A DNA stretch of 32,153 nucleotides from Chloroflexota bacterium (GCA_023430545.1 JAEZAF010000014.1:1-32153), one strand, 5' to 3'. Counted from the first letter of the stretch, positions 1-8,928 are shown. The notes: generated by a model from the sequence alone, not told the origin. Program-made: numbers and translations.

Positions 1-1130
1 TGACGCAGGCGGCGCAGGGCCTGTCCTTCAATCTGGCGGATGCGTTCACGCGTCAGGCCGAACTTCTGGCCGACTTCTTCCAGCGTGTAGCTCTTGCCGT
101 TCAGCAGGCCGAAACGCAGGCGCAGAATACGGGCTTCACGCGGAGTCAGCGTCGCCAGCACTTCTTCGATCTTGGCATTCAGCAGTTTCTGGGTGGTCAT
201 CTCCGCCGGTGTGGGGGTGGAGTCGTTCTCGATGAAATTGCCGAGTTCGCTGTCTTCGTCTTCACCGACCGGCTGCTCGAGGCTCATCGGCTGCCATGAG
301 ACACGCAGCATCCATTCGATTTTGCGCGGATCTTCCTGCATCTCTTCCGAGATCTCATGCAGATCCGGCTTGCGGCCCAGTTCCTGCTCAAGCTGGCGTG
401 CCACACGGTACAGCTTGCGGATGCGGTCACTCATATGCACCGGCACGCGGATCGTCCGCCCCTGATCCGCAATGGCGCGGGTGATCGTCTGACGAATCCA
501 CCATGTGGCGTAGGTGCTGAAGCGGAAGCCCCGGCGGAAGTCGAACTTCTCGACCGCTTTCATCAGGCCGAGGTTACCTTCCTGAATGAGATCGAGGAAA
601 TGCACACCACGTGAGACGTACTTCTTCGCAATCGACACGACCAGCCGGGTATTGGCGGCAATCAGGTGATCACGGGCGGCCATGCCTTCCTCGACCAGCC
701 GCGACCATTCCGGGACATCCGGGTGATTCGGGTCAGCGGCAATCATCTGCTGCGCCTTCTGACCAGCCTCCATCTTGCGGGCCAGTTCAATCTCCGCCGC
801 CGTATCCAGCAGCGGGACGCGCGACATCTCTTTCAGATACAGCCCGACCGTGTCATTGATTGGCAGGTCATACGAAAGGGGTTCGAAATCGTCTTCGTCA
901 ATAAATTCCTGCTCGTCGTCGAGGTCCTCAAGGGAAAACTCGTCAAAAGCATCAAACTCATCCCGGATATCAGCGTCACCGTCGGTGTCGTCACCATCTG
1001 CGTCAGAAAGCGCGTAATCTTCCAACGGATGGTCTCCGGCGTCATCCTCGTCCAGCGCATCATCCAGATCTTCAAACTTGTCAAACGAACGGGTACTGAA
1101 TTTCCTGTTCCTGTCTGGCATCATCGGCAT
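1..1130 (-). CDS. RpoD-family RNA polymerase sigma factor, C-terminus cut by window edge
   Basis: An open minus-strand frame reaches the first base of the window, so the last residues are missing; about 376 residues are visible. After an Asp/Glu-rich N-terminal stretch of roughly 80 residues come sigma region 1.2 (DTVGLYLKEMSRVPLL), region 2 (core binding LDLIQEGNLGLMKAVEKF; -10 recognition FSTYATWWIRQTITRAI), region 3 starting at GRTIRVPVHM, and region 4 with the -35 recognition helix YTLEEVGQKFGLTRERIRQIE. These are hallmarks of sigma-70 group 1/2 proteins that direct core RNA polymerase to TTGACA/TATAAT promoters. Unlike the second sigma factor in this window (29698-30948), no typical region 1.1 is visible, only the acidic tract, so I infer a group 2 (accessory) role. 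The ATG at 1130 is chosen because GAGGA lies 7 nt upstream and an in-frame stop lies shortly before it; ATGs at 1124 and 1121 are alternatives. Confidence 0.93.
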   Translation of the reverse strand, partial: MPMMPDRNRKFSTRSFDKFEDLDDALDEDDAGDHPLEDYALSDADGDDTDGDADIRDEFDAFDEFSLEDLDDEQEFIDEDDFEPLSYDLPINDTVGLYLKEMSRVPLLDTAAEIELARKMEAGQKAQQMIAADPNHPDVPEWSRLVEEGMAARDHLIAANTRLVVSIAKKYVSRGVHFLDLIQEGNLGLMKAVEKFDFRRGFRFSTYATWWIRQTITRAIADQGRTIRVPVHMSDRIRKLYRVARQLEQELGRKPDLHEISEEMQEDPRKIEWMLRVSWQPMSLEQPVGEDEDSELGNFIENDSTPTPAEMTTQKLLNAKIEEVLATLTPREARILRLRFGLLNGKSYTLEEVGQKFGLTRERIRQIEGQALRRLR

Positions 1131-1330
1131 CGCTGAGTCCTCAATCCTGTTAGTCTCTTATCAAAGTCAAAATCTATTCAGTTGTGGTTGTGCGGAGGTA
1201 CCTCGCCTTCGTTGAGGGGTAAAGCGCCCAGCCAATAATATTACAAAATTGTTACTACGATTGAATAATAAAACATTGACCAGAAGCGCGCTCATCTGAG
1301 CGCACTTCCGGGAGAACACACACTATCAGC
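1131..1330. other. Gap between the YceD gene and the sigma gene
   Basis: This AT-rich 200-bp gap holds a hairpin near the YceD stop codon. No rpmF (ribosomal protein L32) reading frame is present, although rpmF often follows YceD/DUF177 genes. I see no convincing -35/-10 pair for the sigma gene, so it may have its own unrecognised promoter or be reached by read-through. Confidence 0.6.
1283..1308 (-). terminator. Probable terminator hairpin after the YceD gene
   Basis: The arms at 1283-1294 and 1297-1308 are complementary over 12 positions except one, which is a G-U wobble in the minus-strand RNA and a C-A mismatch in the plus-strand RNA. The structure therefore favours minus-strand transcripts. 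The T-rich stretch (TGTTTTATT) begins only after several intervening bases, so termination may be partial. Confidence 0.55.
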
Positions 1331-1849
1331 TCAGGATTCCGATTCCAGCAGTTTCTTCAGGGCTGCGAAACGCGGATCAACCTCATCGGCGCGACAGTTG
1401 CACTCGCCTTCATTGAGGTTCGCACCGCATTCGGGACAAAGCCCCTTGCAGTCTTCAGTACACAGGACGCGGTGAGCAGTATCGATCAGGGTTTCGGCGC
1501 GCAGCAGTGGTGCGAGATCGAGGATGCCATCATCACCAATCGAGAATTCGGCGGTGGGATAGGTGTTGTAACTGTAGAGTTCTTCGATCTCCAGTTCCAC
1601 GTCACGGGTGACGGGTTCCAGACAGCGATAGCACTCATCACTAAGGCCAATATGAAGCGTGGCCTGAACCAGAATCCCTTCTTTGGTACGGCTGAGGCGC
1701 AGCGGCCCCTGCACGTAATCCAGCATCAGGTCATCCGCGACACGTACCGTCGGGATGTCGAGGTCAGAGTCCTGACTGTTGCCTGCGCCAGAGTTGAGAA
1801 GGAATCCCACATTGAACTTAAGAACACGGGTTGGGAGGAAAGTGCCCAC
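1331..1849 (-). CDS. YceD/DUF177 family protein
   Basis: The 172-residue product matches the DUF177/YceD family by its C-terminal half: a conserved CYRCLEPV motif, then a long acidic strand segment, then LCTEDCKGLCPECGANLN and a further CNC, the Cys-rich signature usual for the family. In other bacteria and plants this family is linked to 23S rRNA accumulation and is commonly encoded beside rpmF; that is family knowledge and was not tested here. Length is typical. The start is GTG at 1849, with GAAGG about 11 nt upstream; an internal GTG 13 codons later is possible. It is preceded by a strong consensus promoter at 1975-2004 and followed by a hairpin. The usual partner rpmF is absent. Confidence 0.88.
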   Translation of the reverse strand: MGTFLPTRVLKFNVGFLLNSGAGNSQDSDLDIPTVRVADDLMLDYVQGPLRLSRTKEGILVQATLHIGLSDECYRCLEPVTRDVELEIEELYSYNTYPTAEFSIGDDGILDLAPLLRAETLIDTAHRVLCTEDCKGLCPECGANLNEGECNCRADEVDPRFAALKKLLESES

Positions 1850-1974
1850 GTTAGCTGAGCCTTCTTCGTCAGATAGCAGATGTTTACAACAGATGGTTAC
1901 GGAACAATTTGTTGTAAAGCGAATTATTACAGGATAATCCGCTTCGAGACATTTTGTTGCGAAAACTTACGTTG

Positions 1975-2004
1975 ATTATAGGAAAATCAAACTCTGCGTG
2001 TCAA
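1975..2004 (-). promoter_or_regulatory. Near-consensus sigma-70 promoter for the YceD gene
   Basis: Reading the minus strand, TTGACA (1999-2004) and TATAAT (1975-1980) are both perfect consensus hexamers separated by 18 nt. This would start transcription near 1968, leaving a leader of about 120 nt before the GTG at 1849. It is one of the two best promoters in the window. Confidence 0.85.
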
Positions 2005-2091
2005 GCAGGTAAGCGTGATACTAACGACACGCAAACCTTACCGGTACTAATGCACTATGCCATTTACACGATTTTCATAGAATCCGACATA

Positions 2092-3345
2092 TTATTTCGT
2101 CAGGGCATCCAGTTCGGCGCGGATATCGGCCTGATACTGAAGCGCTTCCGAGCGGTGCTCACCGAACAGGGAGTGTTCCAGATAACGCTCGAAATCCGGC
2201 AGCGCCCGTTCACGATCCACCAGGGTGCTGTAGTAGGCAATACCACGATAGTAATAGGCTTCTGCGGCTCCGAGGTCACCCGGCGCGGTTTGGATCGCGG
2301 TCGTGTAATCGGCAATGGCTGCGTCCCATTCATACAGCAGCATGTTCACCTGCCCCCGCTGGATATACAGCGCCGCCAGTTTCGCTGCCGGGAAGTCTTC
2401 AGCCGACTCTGCCAGATCAATCGCCTGCTGGATCGCCTGCATTGCGCTGTCGAAGTCATTCGCCAGCGCATGGAACTGAGAGCCTTTCCGCAGAATCGCG
2501 ACCGTCGCAAGGGCATCCTCCTGCCAGTACTGGGCAAGGGCATCAAGCTGTCGAAAGGCGCTTTCCTCTGCCCCGCTTCGGATGTCGTTCCAGATATAGT
2601 AAACGGTATCCGCAATCGCAATGTGGGATGAGATCTCATCCTCATCAAAGACCGGCGGCCAGATGACGCTCACGCCGTCCAGACGCTGACACTGACTGAG
2701 ATAGAAAAAGGAGAAATGCAGGCGGTATGGCAGGGGATCAAATGCGTAGGTTTGGGCTGGTGCAGTCAGTGGAGTGGGCGTTGCGCTCACCGCATCGGCT
2801 TCACCTGCTTCGCGTTTTTCGCCATCATCAAACGAAAACATGCTCAGCGGGACTTTCTCGGATGAGCCGACACATTCCCCAACGGCGTACAAGGCATACC
2901 AGAGCACGGTCTCGACCTGATCGCGCATCTCACCAGTAAGCTGTACCGGTTCTGGCAGATCGATCAGGATGGGAGAACGTTCGCGCAGGGGATGGTTCAG
3001 CAGTTCCATCCGGACGCCGCCCGTACCATCCTCGAAGAAATAGAGCGCCGGCCTGAACTCGCTGCTTCTCGCTTCAGGATCAGCAGCATAGTCCGCTTCT
3101 GTGAGAATATTCAGATGATAGCCCGCTTCCAGCAGCGAGCCGGTAAGCGATTCAATCAGTTCAGGGCTGAACAGATCCTGATCACTGACGATGATCGTCA
3201 GCATCGTCTGGGATCTATCCCCTTGCGCAGCGGTCGCGGTCGCTACAGCAGTCGGTGCACCGGATTGTGCAAAAGTGTTTGTGATGGGGCTGATCAGAAG
3301 CATCAGAATCACCCACCAGAATCGCCTCAGAATCTGAAATAACAT
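2092..3345 (-). CDS. Exported TPR-repeat protein
   Basis: 417 residues. Residues 1-27 form a signal peptide (RR, then a hydrophobic stretch WWVILMLLISPI, then a likely cleavage near FAQS), so the product should cross the cytoplasmic membrane. The middle (about 45-250) has no motif I recognise and contains a short Pro/Thr spacer near 190. From about 255 to 410 there are helical repeats with tetratricopeptide spacing; the clearest is the segment containing EAYYYRGIAYYS followed by a canonical AL.DFERYLE helix. TPRs mediate protein-protein contacts, so a scaffold role at the cell surface or in the periplasm is inferred. The ATG at 3345 is supported by AAGGA at normal spacing. The gene is divergent from gyrA. 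Confidence 0.85.
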   Translation of the reverse strand: MLFQILRRFWWVILMLLISPITNTFAQSGAPTAVATATAAQGDRSQTMLTIIVSDQDLFSPELIESLTGSLLEAGYHLNILTEADYAADPEARSSEFRPALYFFEDGTGGVRMELLNHPLRERSPILIDLPEPVQLTGEMRDQVETVLWYALYAVGECVGSSEKVPLSMFSFDDGEKREAGEADAVSATPTPLTAPAQTYAFDPLPYRLHFSFFYLSQCQRLDGVSVIWPPVFDEDEISSHIAIADTVYYIWNDIRSGAEESAFRQLDALAQYWQEDALATVAILRKGSQFHALANDFDSAMQAIQQAIDLAESAEDFPAAKLAALYIQRGQVNMLLYEWDAAIADYTTAIQTAPGDLGAAEAYYYRGIAYYSTLVDRERALPDFERYLEHSLFGEHRSEALQYQADIRAELDALTK

Positions 3346-3453
3346 TGAATTTTTCCTTTTAGGGGTAAATTTGGCCCTGAATACCCATTATCGTATGGGG
3401 ATAGCACCCTTCTCCATTTTAAGCAATTCACCCGCTATTTTCAGGGATTTCTG

Positions 3454-3462
3454 TGGTATAAT
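3454..3462 (+). promoter_or_regulatory. Extended -10 promoter upstream of gyrA
   Basis: The sequence TGGTATAAT is a TGn extended -10 element with a perfect TATAAT hexamer and no good -35 box at 17 nt. Transcription would start near 3469, leaving a leader of about 365 nt before gyrA. The identical nonamer precedes prs and, on the minus strand, the LiaF-like gene. Confidence 0.65.
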
Positions 3463-3485
3463 TTTTAAGTAAGTCATTCGAACGG

Positions 3486-3641
3486 ATGTACAAAGGGGCG
3501 GCGATTTTTCACTCGATGATGATGGATCATGATTGCCACTACCCAACGAATAACGGCGCCCTTACGACGGCGGCTGCCCAGTCCCGACTCCAGCACACTC
3601 AGCAGGACGACGGCTGGACATATCCCTGCTCCAACCATTAA
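3486..3641 (+). CDS. Possible small ORF in the gyrA leader
   Basis: A 51-codon frame starts with ATG about 17 nt after the inferred transcription start of the upstream promoter and ends with TAA. The peptide is rich in His, Asp, Met, Asn and Gln, with no hydrophobic segment. There is no clear Shine-Dalgarno, and I recognise no homologue. It is listed because it would be the first ORF on the gyrA leader RNA; it may well be chance. Confidence 0.15.
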   Translation: MYKGAAIFHSMMMDHDCHYPTNNGALTTAAAQSRLQHTQQDDGWTYPCSNH

Positions 3642-3835
3642 ACCCACCCGCCCAATTTTTATGATCACTGGTTGATGGTAAGTCTTATGGCTGTTTCTCA
3701 GGCATGTATCAGTGTGGGGTCAGTTGATCGTGATGTCAACCGACCTGCGCATCTGACTGCTGGACACGAACAGCCGGTTACGCCCTGTCCCTGTAAATTG
3801 GACCACTCAGTTTAGCGAATTGACGGAAAGCTTGT

Positions 3836-6511
3836 ATGGATAACTACGACGACAGCCCGGAAAACGGCGACGAACTTAACGATCACGAAGAGTTGATGGG
3901 CCAGACGGTCAGCGCAGATGGCGCGAACGGCTCCAACGGCGCTGGGAGTTCTAACGGAGCCTACACCAGTACCAATGGGGGCTTTATCCGTCCGGTACGC
4001 ATCAATGAAGAGATGCGCGGCAGCTTCCTCGATTACGCCATGAGCGTGATTGTGGCGCGTGCCCTGCCCGATGCCCGTGACGGCCTCAAGCCCGTGCATC
4101 GCCGCATCATGTATGCCATGTACGATATGGGCATCCGGCCCGGTACTGCTTACAAGAAGAGCGCCCGTATCGTCGGTGAAGTACTGGGTAAGTATCACCC
4201 GCATGGTGACGGTGCCGTTTACGATGCAATGGCACGTATGGCACAGGACTTCTCGCTGCGGTATCCACTGGTCGATGGTCAGGGGAACTTCGGCAGCGTC
4301 GATGGCGACAGCCCGGCGGCCATGCGTTACACCGAAGCGCGTATGGCACGCATCGCTGACGAGATGCTGGCCGACATCGACATGAACACCGTCGATTTCA
4401 CCGACAACTATGACGGCACTCAGCAGGAACCGATGGTGCTGCCTGCACGCCTGCCCAATCTGCTGCTGAATGGCACTACCGGTATCGCGGTCGGTATGGC
4501 GACCAGCATCCCACCGCATAACCTGACCGAACTGGTTCAGGCCATTGTGTTCATGATCGACAACTATGAGCGCAGCGATGACATCAGCGTCGATGAGCTG
4601 ATGGAGTTCGTCAAAGCCCCGGACTTCCCGACCGGCGCAGAAGTGATCGTCAATGAATCACTGAAGGAAGCCTACGCGACCGGTAAAGGCCGCGTTGTGA
4701 TGCGTGCCACCCATGTGATCGAAGAGAGCCGTGACAGCAGCTTCCGCATCGTCTTTACGTCGCTTCCCTATCAGGTCAGCAAAACGTCGATCATCGAGCG
4801 TATTGTCTCGCTGGTGCGTGAAGGCCGTCTGGAAGGTGTGCGCGACCTGCGCGACGAAGCCGACCGTGATGGTCAGCGTCTGGTGGTGGAACTCAAGCGT
4901 GGGGCCAACCCTCAGACGATCCTCAACCGTCTGTTCAAGTACACACCGCTTCAGGCCAGCTTTGGCATTCAGATTCTGGCACTGGTGAAGGGTGAACCGC
5001 GCACACTGAACCTCAAGCGCTGTCTTCAGGTATATCTCGAACACCGTTATGAGGTGATCGTCCGCCGTTCGGAATTCGAACTCGGCAAGCGTCGTCAGCG
5101 TGCCCACATCCTCGAAGGTCTGCTGAAGGCCATCAACAATCTGGACGTGATTATCCAGACCATCCGTAATTCGCCGGATGCTGAAACCGCCCGTGGTCAG
5201 CTTAGAGAGCGCTTCGATCTGTCAGAAGCACAGGCCGATGCAATCCTCGAAATGCAGCTTCGTCGTCTGGCTGCGCTGGAACGTCAGCGGCTTGAGAACG
5301 AATACGGTGAAGTACAGGCACGGATCGCCTATCTGGAAGATCTGCTCGGCTCGCCGGACAAGATCCGCGCCCTGATTCGTGCTGATCTGGTCGAGATCGA
5401 TCAGCAGTACGGTGGTGCACGTCGGACCGAAGTGGTCTACGGCGAAGCGGACTTCAACGAACTCGATCTGGTGCGCAACGAAGAGGTCGTGATCTCGATG
5501 ACGACCAACGGTTATATCAAGCGCGTCGCATCACGCGAATATCAGTCACAGCGGCGCGGCGGCAAGGGCGTGCGCGGCATGACCACCCGTGAAGAAGACG
5601 TGCTGCTCGACCTGTTTGCGGCCAGCAACCATGACACTGTGCTGTTCTTCAGCAATAAGGGTAAGGTCTACAGCATGCGGGCCTACCGTGTGCCGGAAAG
5701 CGCACGTGCTGCCAAAGGCACACTGATTCACACCATCCTGCCGCTGGAACAGGACGAGCGTATCACCGTCGTGCTGCCAATTGACAGCTTCGAGCGCGAG
5801 GAAGGCGACGACGCCTATCTGGTGATGGCAACGCACCGCGGACGCATCAAGCGCGTGAATCTCGAGGAATTCGAGGCCGTACGCTCTAATGGCCTGATCG
5901 CGATCTCGCTCAATGAGGACGATACACTCGGATGGGTCAAGCGCACCAACGGCCAGCAGGATATCCTGATCGCCAGTCAGGGTGGACAGAGCATCCGCTT
6001 TAACGAACAGACCGTTCGTGCGATGGGACGCGGCGCAGCGGGCGTCAATGCCATGCGGCTGAATGGTAATGATCGGCTGGCCGGGATGGATGTCATCAGC
6101 GATGATGAAACGCATTCACTGGTCGTCACCCGCAATGGTTACGGCAAGCGCACGCTGCTGGACGAATACAAAACCCAGGGACGCTATGGCATGGGTATCC
6201 GCACACTGGCCCGTAACGAGAAAACCGGCCCGATTGTTTCCCTGCGCTGTATCAACAGCGAGGACGAAATCCTGCTGATCACCCGTCACGGCACCGTTTT
6301 GCGGACGCGGCTGGAAGAAATCCGCGAGACCGGACGCAGCACGGTCGGTGTCAAGCTGATGGACATCGGCAGTGACGATGAAGTCGTCGGTATTACGATC
6401 CTCAGCCCGACCGAACAGGAAGCGGTGGTCGAAGCCGTCGCGGAAGAAACCGGCTCCGATGCGGCAGATGTCGCACCCGATGCCGGGACACCCGACAGCG
6501 CCGGAAACTAA
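3836..6511 (+). CDS. gyrA: DNA gyrase subunit A
   Basis: 891 residues. GyrA carries the DNA breakage-reunion activity of the A2B2 gyrase that introduces negative supercoils. After a poorly conserved Asn/Gly/Ser-rich extension (1-48) comes the winged-helix/tower core; the catalytic tyrosine is Tyr165 in AAMRYTEAR. The C-terminal beta-pinwheel carries the GyrA box QRRGGKG at 572-578, which separates gyrase from topoisomerase IV (ParC). The tail is acidic (about 870-891). In the quinolone-binding helix, HPHGDGAVYD, Gly126 occupies the position of E. coli Ser83, while Asp130 matches Asp87. The ATG at 3836 has GGAAAG 6 nt upstream. A strong terminator follows. gyrB is not in the window. Confidence 0.97.
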   Translation: MDNYDDSPENGDELNDHEELMGQTVSADGANGSNGAGSSNGAYTSTNGGFIRPVRINEEMRGSFLDYAMSVIVARALPDARDGLKPVHRRIMYAMYDMGIRPGTAYKKSARIVGEVLGKYHPHGDGAVYDAMARMAQDFSLRYPLVDGQGNFGSVDGDSPAAMRYTEARMARIADEMLADIDMNTVDFTDNYDGTQQEPMVLPARLPNLLLNGTTGIAVGMATSIPPHNLTELVQAIVFMIDNYERSDDISVDELMEFVKAPDFPTGAEVIVNESLKEAYATGKGRVVMRATHVIEESRDSSFRIVFTSLPYQVSKTSIIERIVSLVREGRLEGVRDLRDEADRDGQRLVVELKRGANPQTILNRLFKYTPLQASFGIQILALVKGEPRTLNLKRCLQVYLEHRYEVIVRRSEFELGKRRQRAHILEGLLKAINNLDVIIQTIRNSPDAETARGQLRERFDLSEAQADAILEMQLRRLAALERQRLENEYGEVQARIAYLEDLLGSPDKIRALIRADLVEIDQQYGGARRTEVVYGEADFNELDLVRNEEVVISMTTNGYIKRVASREYQSQRRGGKGVRGMTTREEDVLLDLFAASNHDTVLFFSNKGKVYSMRAYRVPESARAAKGTLIHTILPLEQDERITVVLPIDSFEREEGDDAYLVMATHRGRIKRVNLEEFEAVRSNGLIAISLNEDDTLGWVKRTNGQQDILIASQGGQSIRFNEQTVRAMGRGAAGVNAMRLNGNDRLAGMDVISDDETHSLVVTRNGYGKRTLLDEYKTQGRYGMGIRTLARNEKTGPIVSLRCINSEDEILLITRHGTVLRTRLEEIRETGRSTVGVKLMDIGSDDEVVGITILSPTEQEAVVEAVAEETGSDAADVAPDAGTPDSAGN

Positions 6512-6534
6512 CCAAGCTGCACAGCACTAAAAAT

Positions 6535-6567
6535 AACGGGCGGAAGTCACTGTGACTTCCGCCCGTT
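6535..6567 (+). terminator. Rho-independent terminator of gyrA
   Basis: A perfect 16-bp inverted repeat (6535-6550 and 6552-6567) with one central base is flanked by an A-run on the left and TTTT on the right. It lies 24 bp after the gyrA stop codon. Confidence 0.92.
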
Positions 6568-6756
6568 TTGTTAATCCGACAAATCCACCTCAAACACCCA
6601 CGGGCCGTCGATGCGATTTTAGCCACTGCATGATTTACCGACATCACGAGGGTAGAGCAACATCACATTGTTCACAACCGGCTCTCTTTCAATTCGGCTG
6701 TCAGATTGGGTACACTGACGCGCACACCTGGCCTTCATCAACAGAAGATAACCTCT

Positions 6757-7584
6757 ATGACAGCAGACGCGACTCCTTCGCTGGCAGGCTTGCTGGCGAT
6801 TGATATTGGCAATACCAACGTTCACCTCGGCTTGTGGGACGGCGAGTCGTGGGCGCTGACGTGGCGGGCCCGTACCGTCGCGGACAAAATGCCGGACGAA
6901 TACGCCGTGCTGGTGCGCAACTTTCTCAACAGCCCGGAAGTCGGGCAGCGTACTGTCACCGGCGTGATTATCAGCAGTGTCGTGCCACCGCTGACCAGCA
7001 GCTTTACCGAGCTGATCCGACGTTATCACAACCTCGAGCCGCTGGTGGTGACGCACAGAATCAACACCGGCGTCACCGTCGCCATCGATCAGCCGGAACA
7101 GGCCGGAGCCGACCGCATCGTGAACTCGGCGGCGGTCCTTAAGCTGTACGGCGCACCGGCCATCGTGATCGACTTCGGCACGGCCACCACCTTCGATGTC
7201 GTCAGTGCAGCCGGGGAATACCGGGGCGGCGCGATTGCTCCGGGCATTGGTGTCGCGCATGACGCACTGGTGAGCCGCGCGGCACGCCTGCACAAGGTCG
7301 ATATCGTCCCACCGCCCGACCCGATTGGGACCAACACCATCCACGCCATGCAGTCCGGGATTTTCTGGGGCTATGTCTCACTGGTCGAAGGGCTGACACG
7401 GCGCATCAAAGCCGCGATGGACGAACCCGACGATCAGATCCGCGTGATCGCCACCGGCGGGCTTGCTCCGCTGATCTCACAGCACACCGATGTGATCGAC
7501 CAGATCGCGCCAGAACTCACGCTGGAGGGACTGCGCGTCATCTACGAACTGAATCTGAACTCAATCGGAACCGAAAACCAATGA
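6757..7584 (+). CDS. coaX: Type III pantothenate kinase
   Basis: CoaX phosphorylates pantothenate, the first step of coenzyme A synthesis; the type III enzyme belongs to the ASKHA fold and is usually feedback-resistant to CoA. Seen here: the N-terminal phosphate-binding motif DIGNTN starting at Asp16, GADR at 117-120 followed by IVNSAA, IDFGTATTFD, and the C-terminal ATGGLA segment. The ATG at 6757 gives 275 residues, close to the family norm. A TTG-initiated extension to 6706 exists but is rejected because the DIGNTN motif normally lies within the first 20 residues. Its stop overlaps the ATG of the next gene (ATGA), indicating translational coupling with the M20 peptidase. Confidence 0.95.
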   Translation: MTADATPSLAGLLAIDIGNTNVHLGLWDGESWALTWRARTVADKMPDEYAVLVRNFLNSPEVGQRTVTGVIISSVVPPLTSSFTELIRRYHNLEPLVVTHRINTGVTVAIDQPEQAGADRIVNSAAVLKLYGAPAIVIDFGTATTFDVVSAAGEYRGGAIAPGIGVAHDALVSRAARLHKVDIVPPPDPIGTNTIHAMQSGIFWGYVSLVEGLTRRIKAAMDEPDDQIRVIATGGLAPLISQHTDVIDQIAPELTLEGLRVIYELNLNSIGTENQ

Positions 7585-8888
7585 CCACACATGAAAACGT
7601 CGCAGCACTGCTGCAAAATCTGATCCGTTTTAACACCACCAATCCACCCGGCAATGAAGCCGCCTGCATCAGCTATATCGACGGGCTGCTGCGCGAATAC
7701 GGCTTTGAGACGACCATCGTCGGCAAAACGCCGGAGCGTACCAATCTGATTACGCGGCTGAAAGGCCGTGGAGAAGCCGCCCCGCTGCTGGTTTACGGCC
7801 ATGTCGATGTCGTGCCGACCGACGGCCAGAACTGGACGCATCCACCCTTTGACGCCGAGCTGATCGACGGTTACATCTGGGGGCGCGGCGCACTGGATAT
7901 GAAAGGCGGCGTCGCCATGATGCTGTCCGCCCTGCTGCGTGCCAAAGTCGAGGGCATCGTCCCGCCGGGTGATGTCATTCTGGCACTGGTCAGTGATGAA
8001 GAGGCAGGCGGCGAATACGGCGCACGCTATCTGGTCGAGGAACACCCGCACCTGTTCGAAGGCGTCAGGGACGCTATCGGCGAATTCGGGGCATTCTCGT
8101 CGTATGTGGGTGGAAAGCGCTTCTATCCCATTATGCTGGCGGAGCGTCGCATCTGTACCATCGAGGCGGTCTTTCGCGGTCCCGGCGGACACGGCGCACA
8201 GCGTCACACCGGCGGCGCGATGGCAAAGCTCGGACGCGCCCTGACACAGCTTGACCAGAATCGGCTTCCGGTGCATTTGCATCCGACGGTCGAAGCCATG
8301 ATCAGCGCGATGGCTGCCGAACTGGACGAACCGCTGAAGTCTGCCTTCCTCGGCCTGCTGGACCCGGCAAAGACCGATGCAGTGCTGGATGCGATGGGTG
8401 CATCAGCCCGCATGTTTGAGCCGCTGCTGCACAACACCGCCAATCCGACGATTGTGAACGGCGGCACGAAGCGCAATGTCATCCCATCGGAGATCCGGCT
8501 GATCCTCGATGGGCGTCTGCTGCCGGGGGTATCGACCGAGGAGTTTCTGGCGGAACTGCACGCCCTGCTCGGTGATGATGTCGAGCTGATCCCGATCACC
8601 GATGATGGCCCGACACCGTCTGCCAGTGGTGCACTGTATGACACACTGGCGCAGATCCTGCGTGAAGCGGACCCTGACGGCATCCCGACGCCGTATGTCG
8701 TCTCCGGCGGGACCGATGGCCGCCACTTTGCCCGTCTCGGCATTCAGACTTACGGTTTTACTCCTATGAAACTGCCAGAGGATTTCAACTTCTCCGCGAC
8801 CGTGCATGCCGCTGATGAACGCATCCCGGTCAGTGCACTGGAATTCGGTGCAGACGCGATCTTTCAGGCCATCCAGCGCTTCAGCTAA
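7581..8888 (+). CDS. M20 family metallopeptidase (ArgE/DapE/CPG2-like)
   Basis: 435 residues. Members are cytoplasmic dinuclear zinc hydrolases acting on peptide, acyl-amino-acid or succinyl-diaminopimelate bonds; the substrate cannot be assigned here. Metal and catalytic motifs are visible in order: YGHVDVVP (His74, Asp76), GRGALDMKGG (bridging Asp near 106), DEEAGG at about 139-144 (general base Glu and metal Glu), GEFGAF near 168, and the last metal-binding His409 in VHAADERIP. The middle insertion (about 200-310) is the dimerisation domain. Length is normal. It overlaps coaX by 4 nt, so the two are cotranscribed; there is no obvious biochemical link between them. Confidence 0.92.
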   Translation: MTTHENVAALLQNLIRFNTTNPPGNEAACISYIDGLLREYGFETTIVGKTPERTNLITRLKGRGEAAPLLVYGHVDVVPTDGQNWTHPPFDAELIDGYIWGRGALDMKGGVAMMLSALLRAKVEGIVPPGDVILALVSDEEAGGEYGARYLVEEHPHLFEGVRDAIGEFGAFSSYVGGKRFYPIMLAERRICTIEAVFRGPGGHGAQRHTGGAMAKLGRALTQLDQNRLPVHLHPTVEAMISAMAAELDEPLKSAFLGLLDPAKTDAVLDAMGASARMFEPLLHNTANPTIVNGGTKRNVIPSEIRLILDGRLLPGVSTEEFLAELHALLGDDVELIPITDDGPTPSASGALYDTLAQILREADPDGIPTPYVVSGGTDGRHFARLGIQTYGFTPMKLPEDFNFSATVHAADERIPVSALEFGADAIFQAIQRFS

Positions 8889-8928
8889 CATCAGCCGACG
8901 AGAGTCAACCTGCTGTGACACGAAAACA

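Larger units (their letters stand above)
3346..3835. other. 490-bp gap between divergent TPR gene and gyrA
   Basis: It contains the extended -10 promoter at 3454-3462 pointing toward gyrA and a questionable 51-codon frame. The stretch before gyrA includes GCCCTGTCCCTGT, which resembles half of the GTAGGGACA palindrome family found elsewhere in the window. No RNA gene or conserved protein is recognisable. Confidence 0.6.

Noticed and set aside
3474..3668. 64-codon minus-strand frame between the TPR gene and gyrA
   Set aside because: It is basic and of low complexity, has no ribosome-binding site, and overlaps the gyrA promoter region; no similarity to a known small protein.
3716..3760. Short inverted repeat GTTGA...TCAAC before gyrA
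   Set aside because: The arms are only 5 bp with a loop of similar size, within chance expectation, and not close to the promoter.
6706..6756. 17-codon N-terminal extension of coaX from a TTG
   Set aside because: It would push the DIGNTN motif far from the N-terminus, and the DNA looks like promoter sequence (TACACT); ATG 6757 is the better start.
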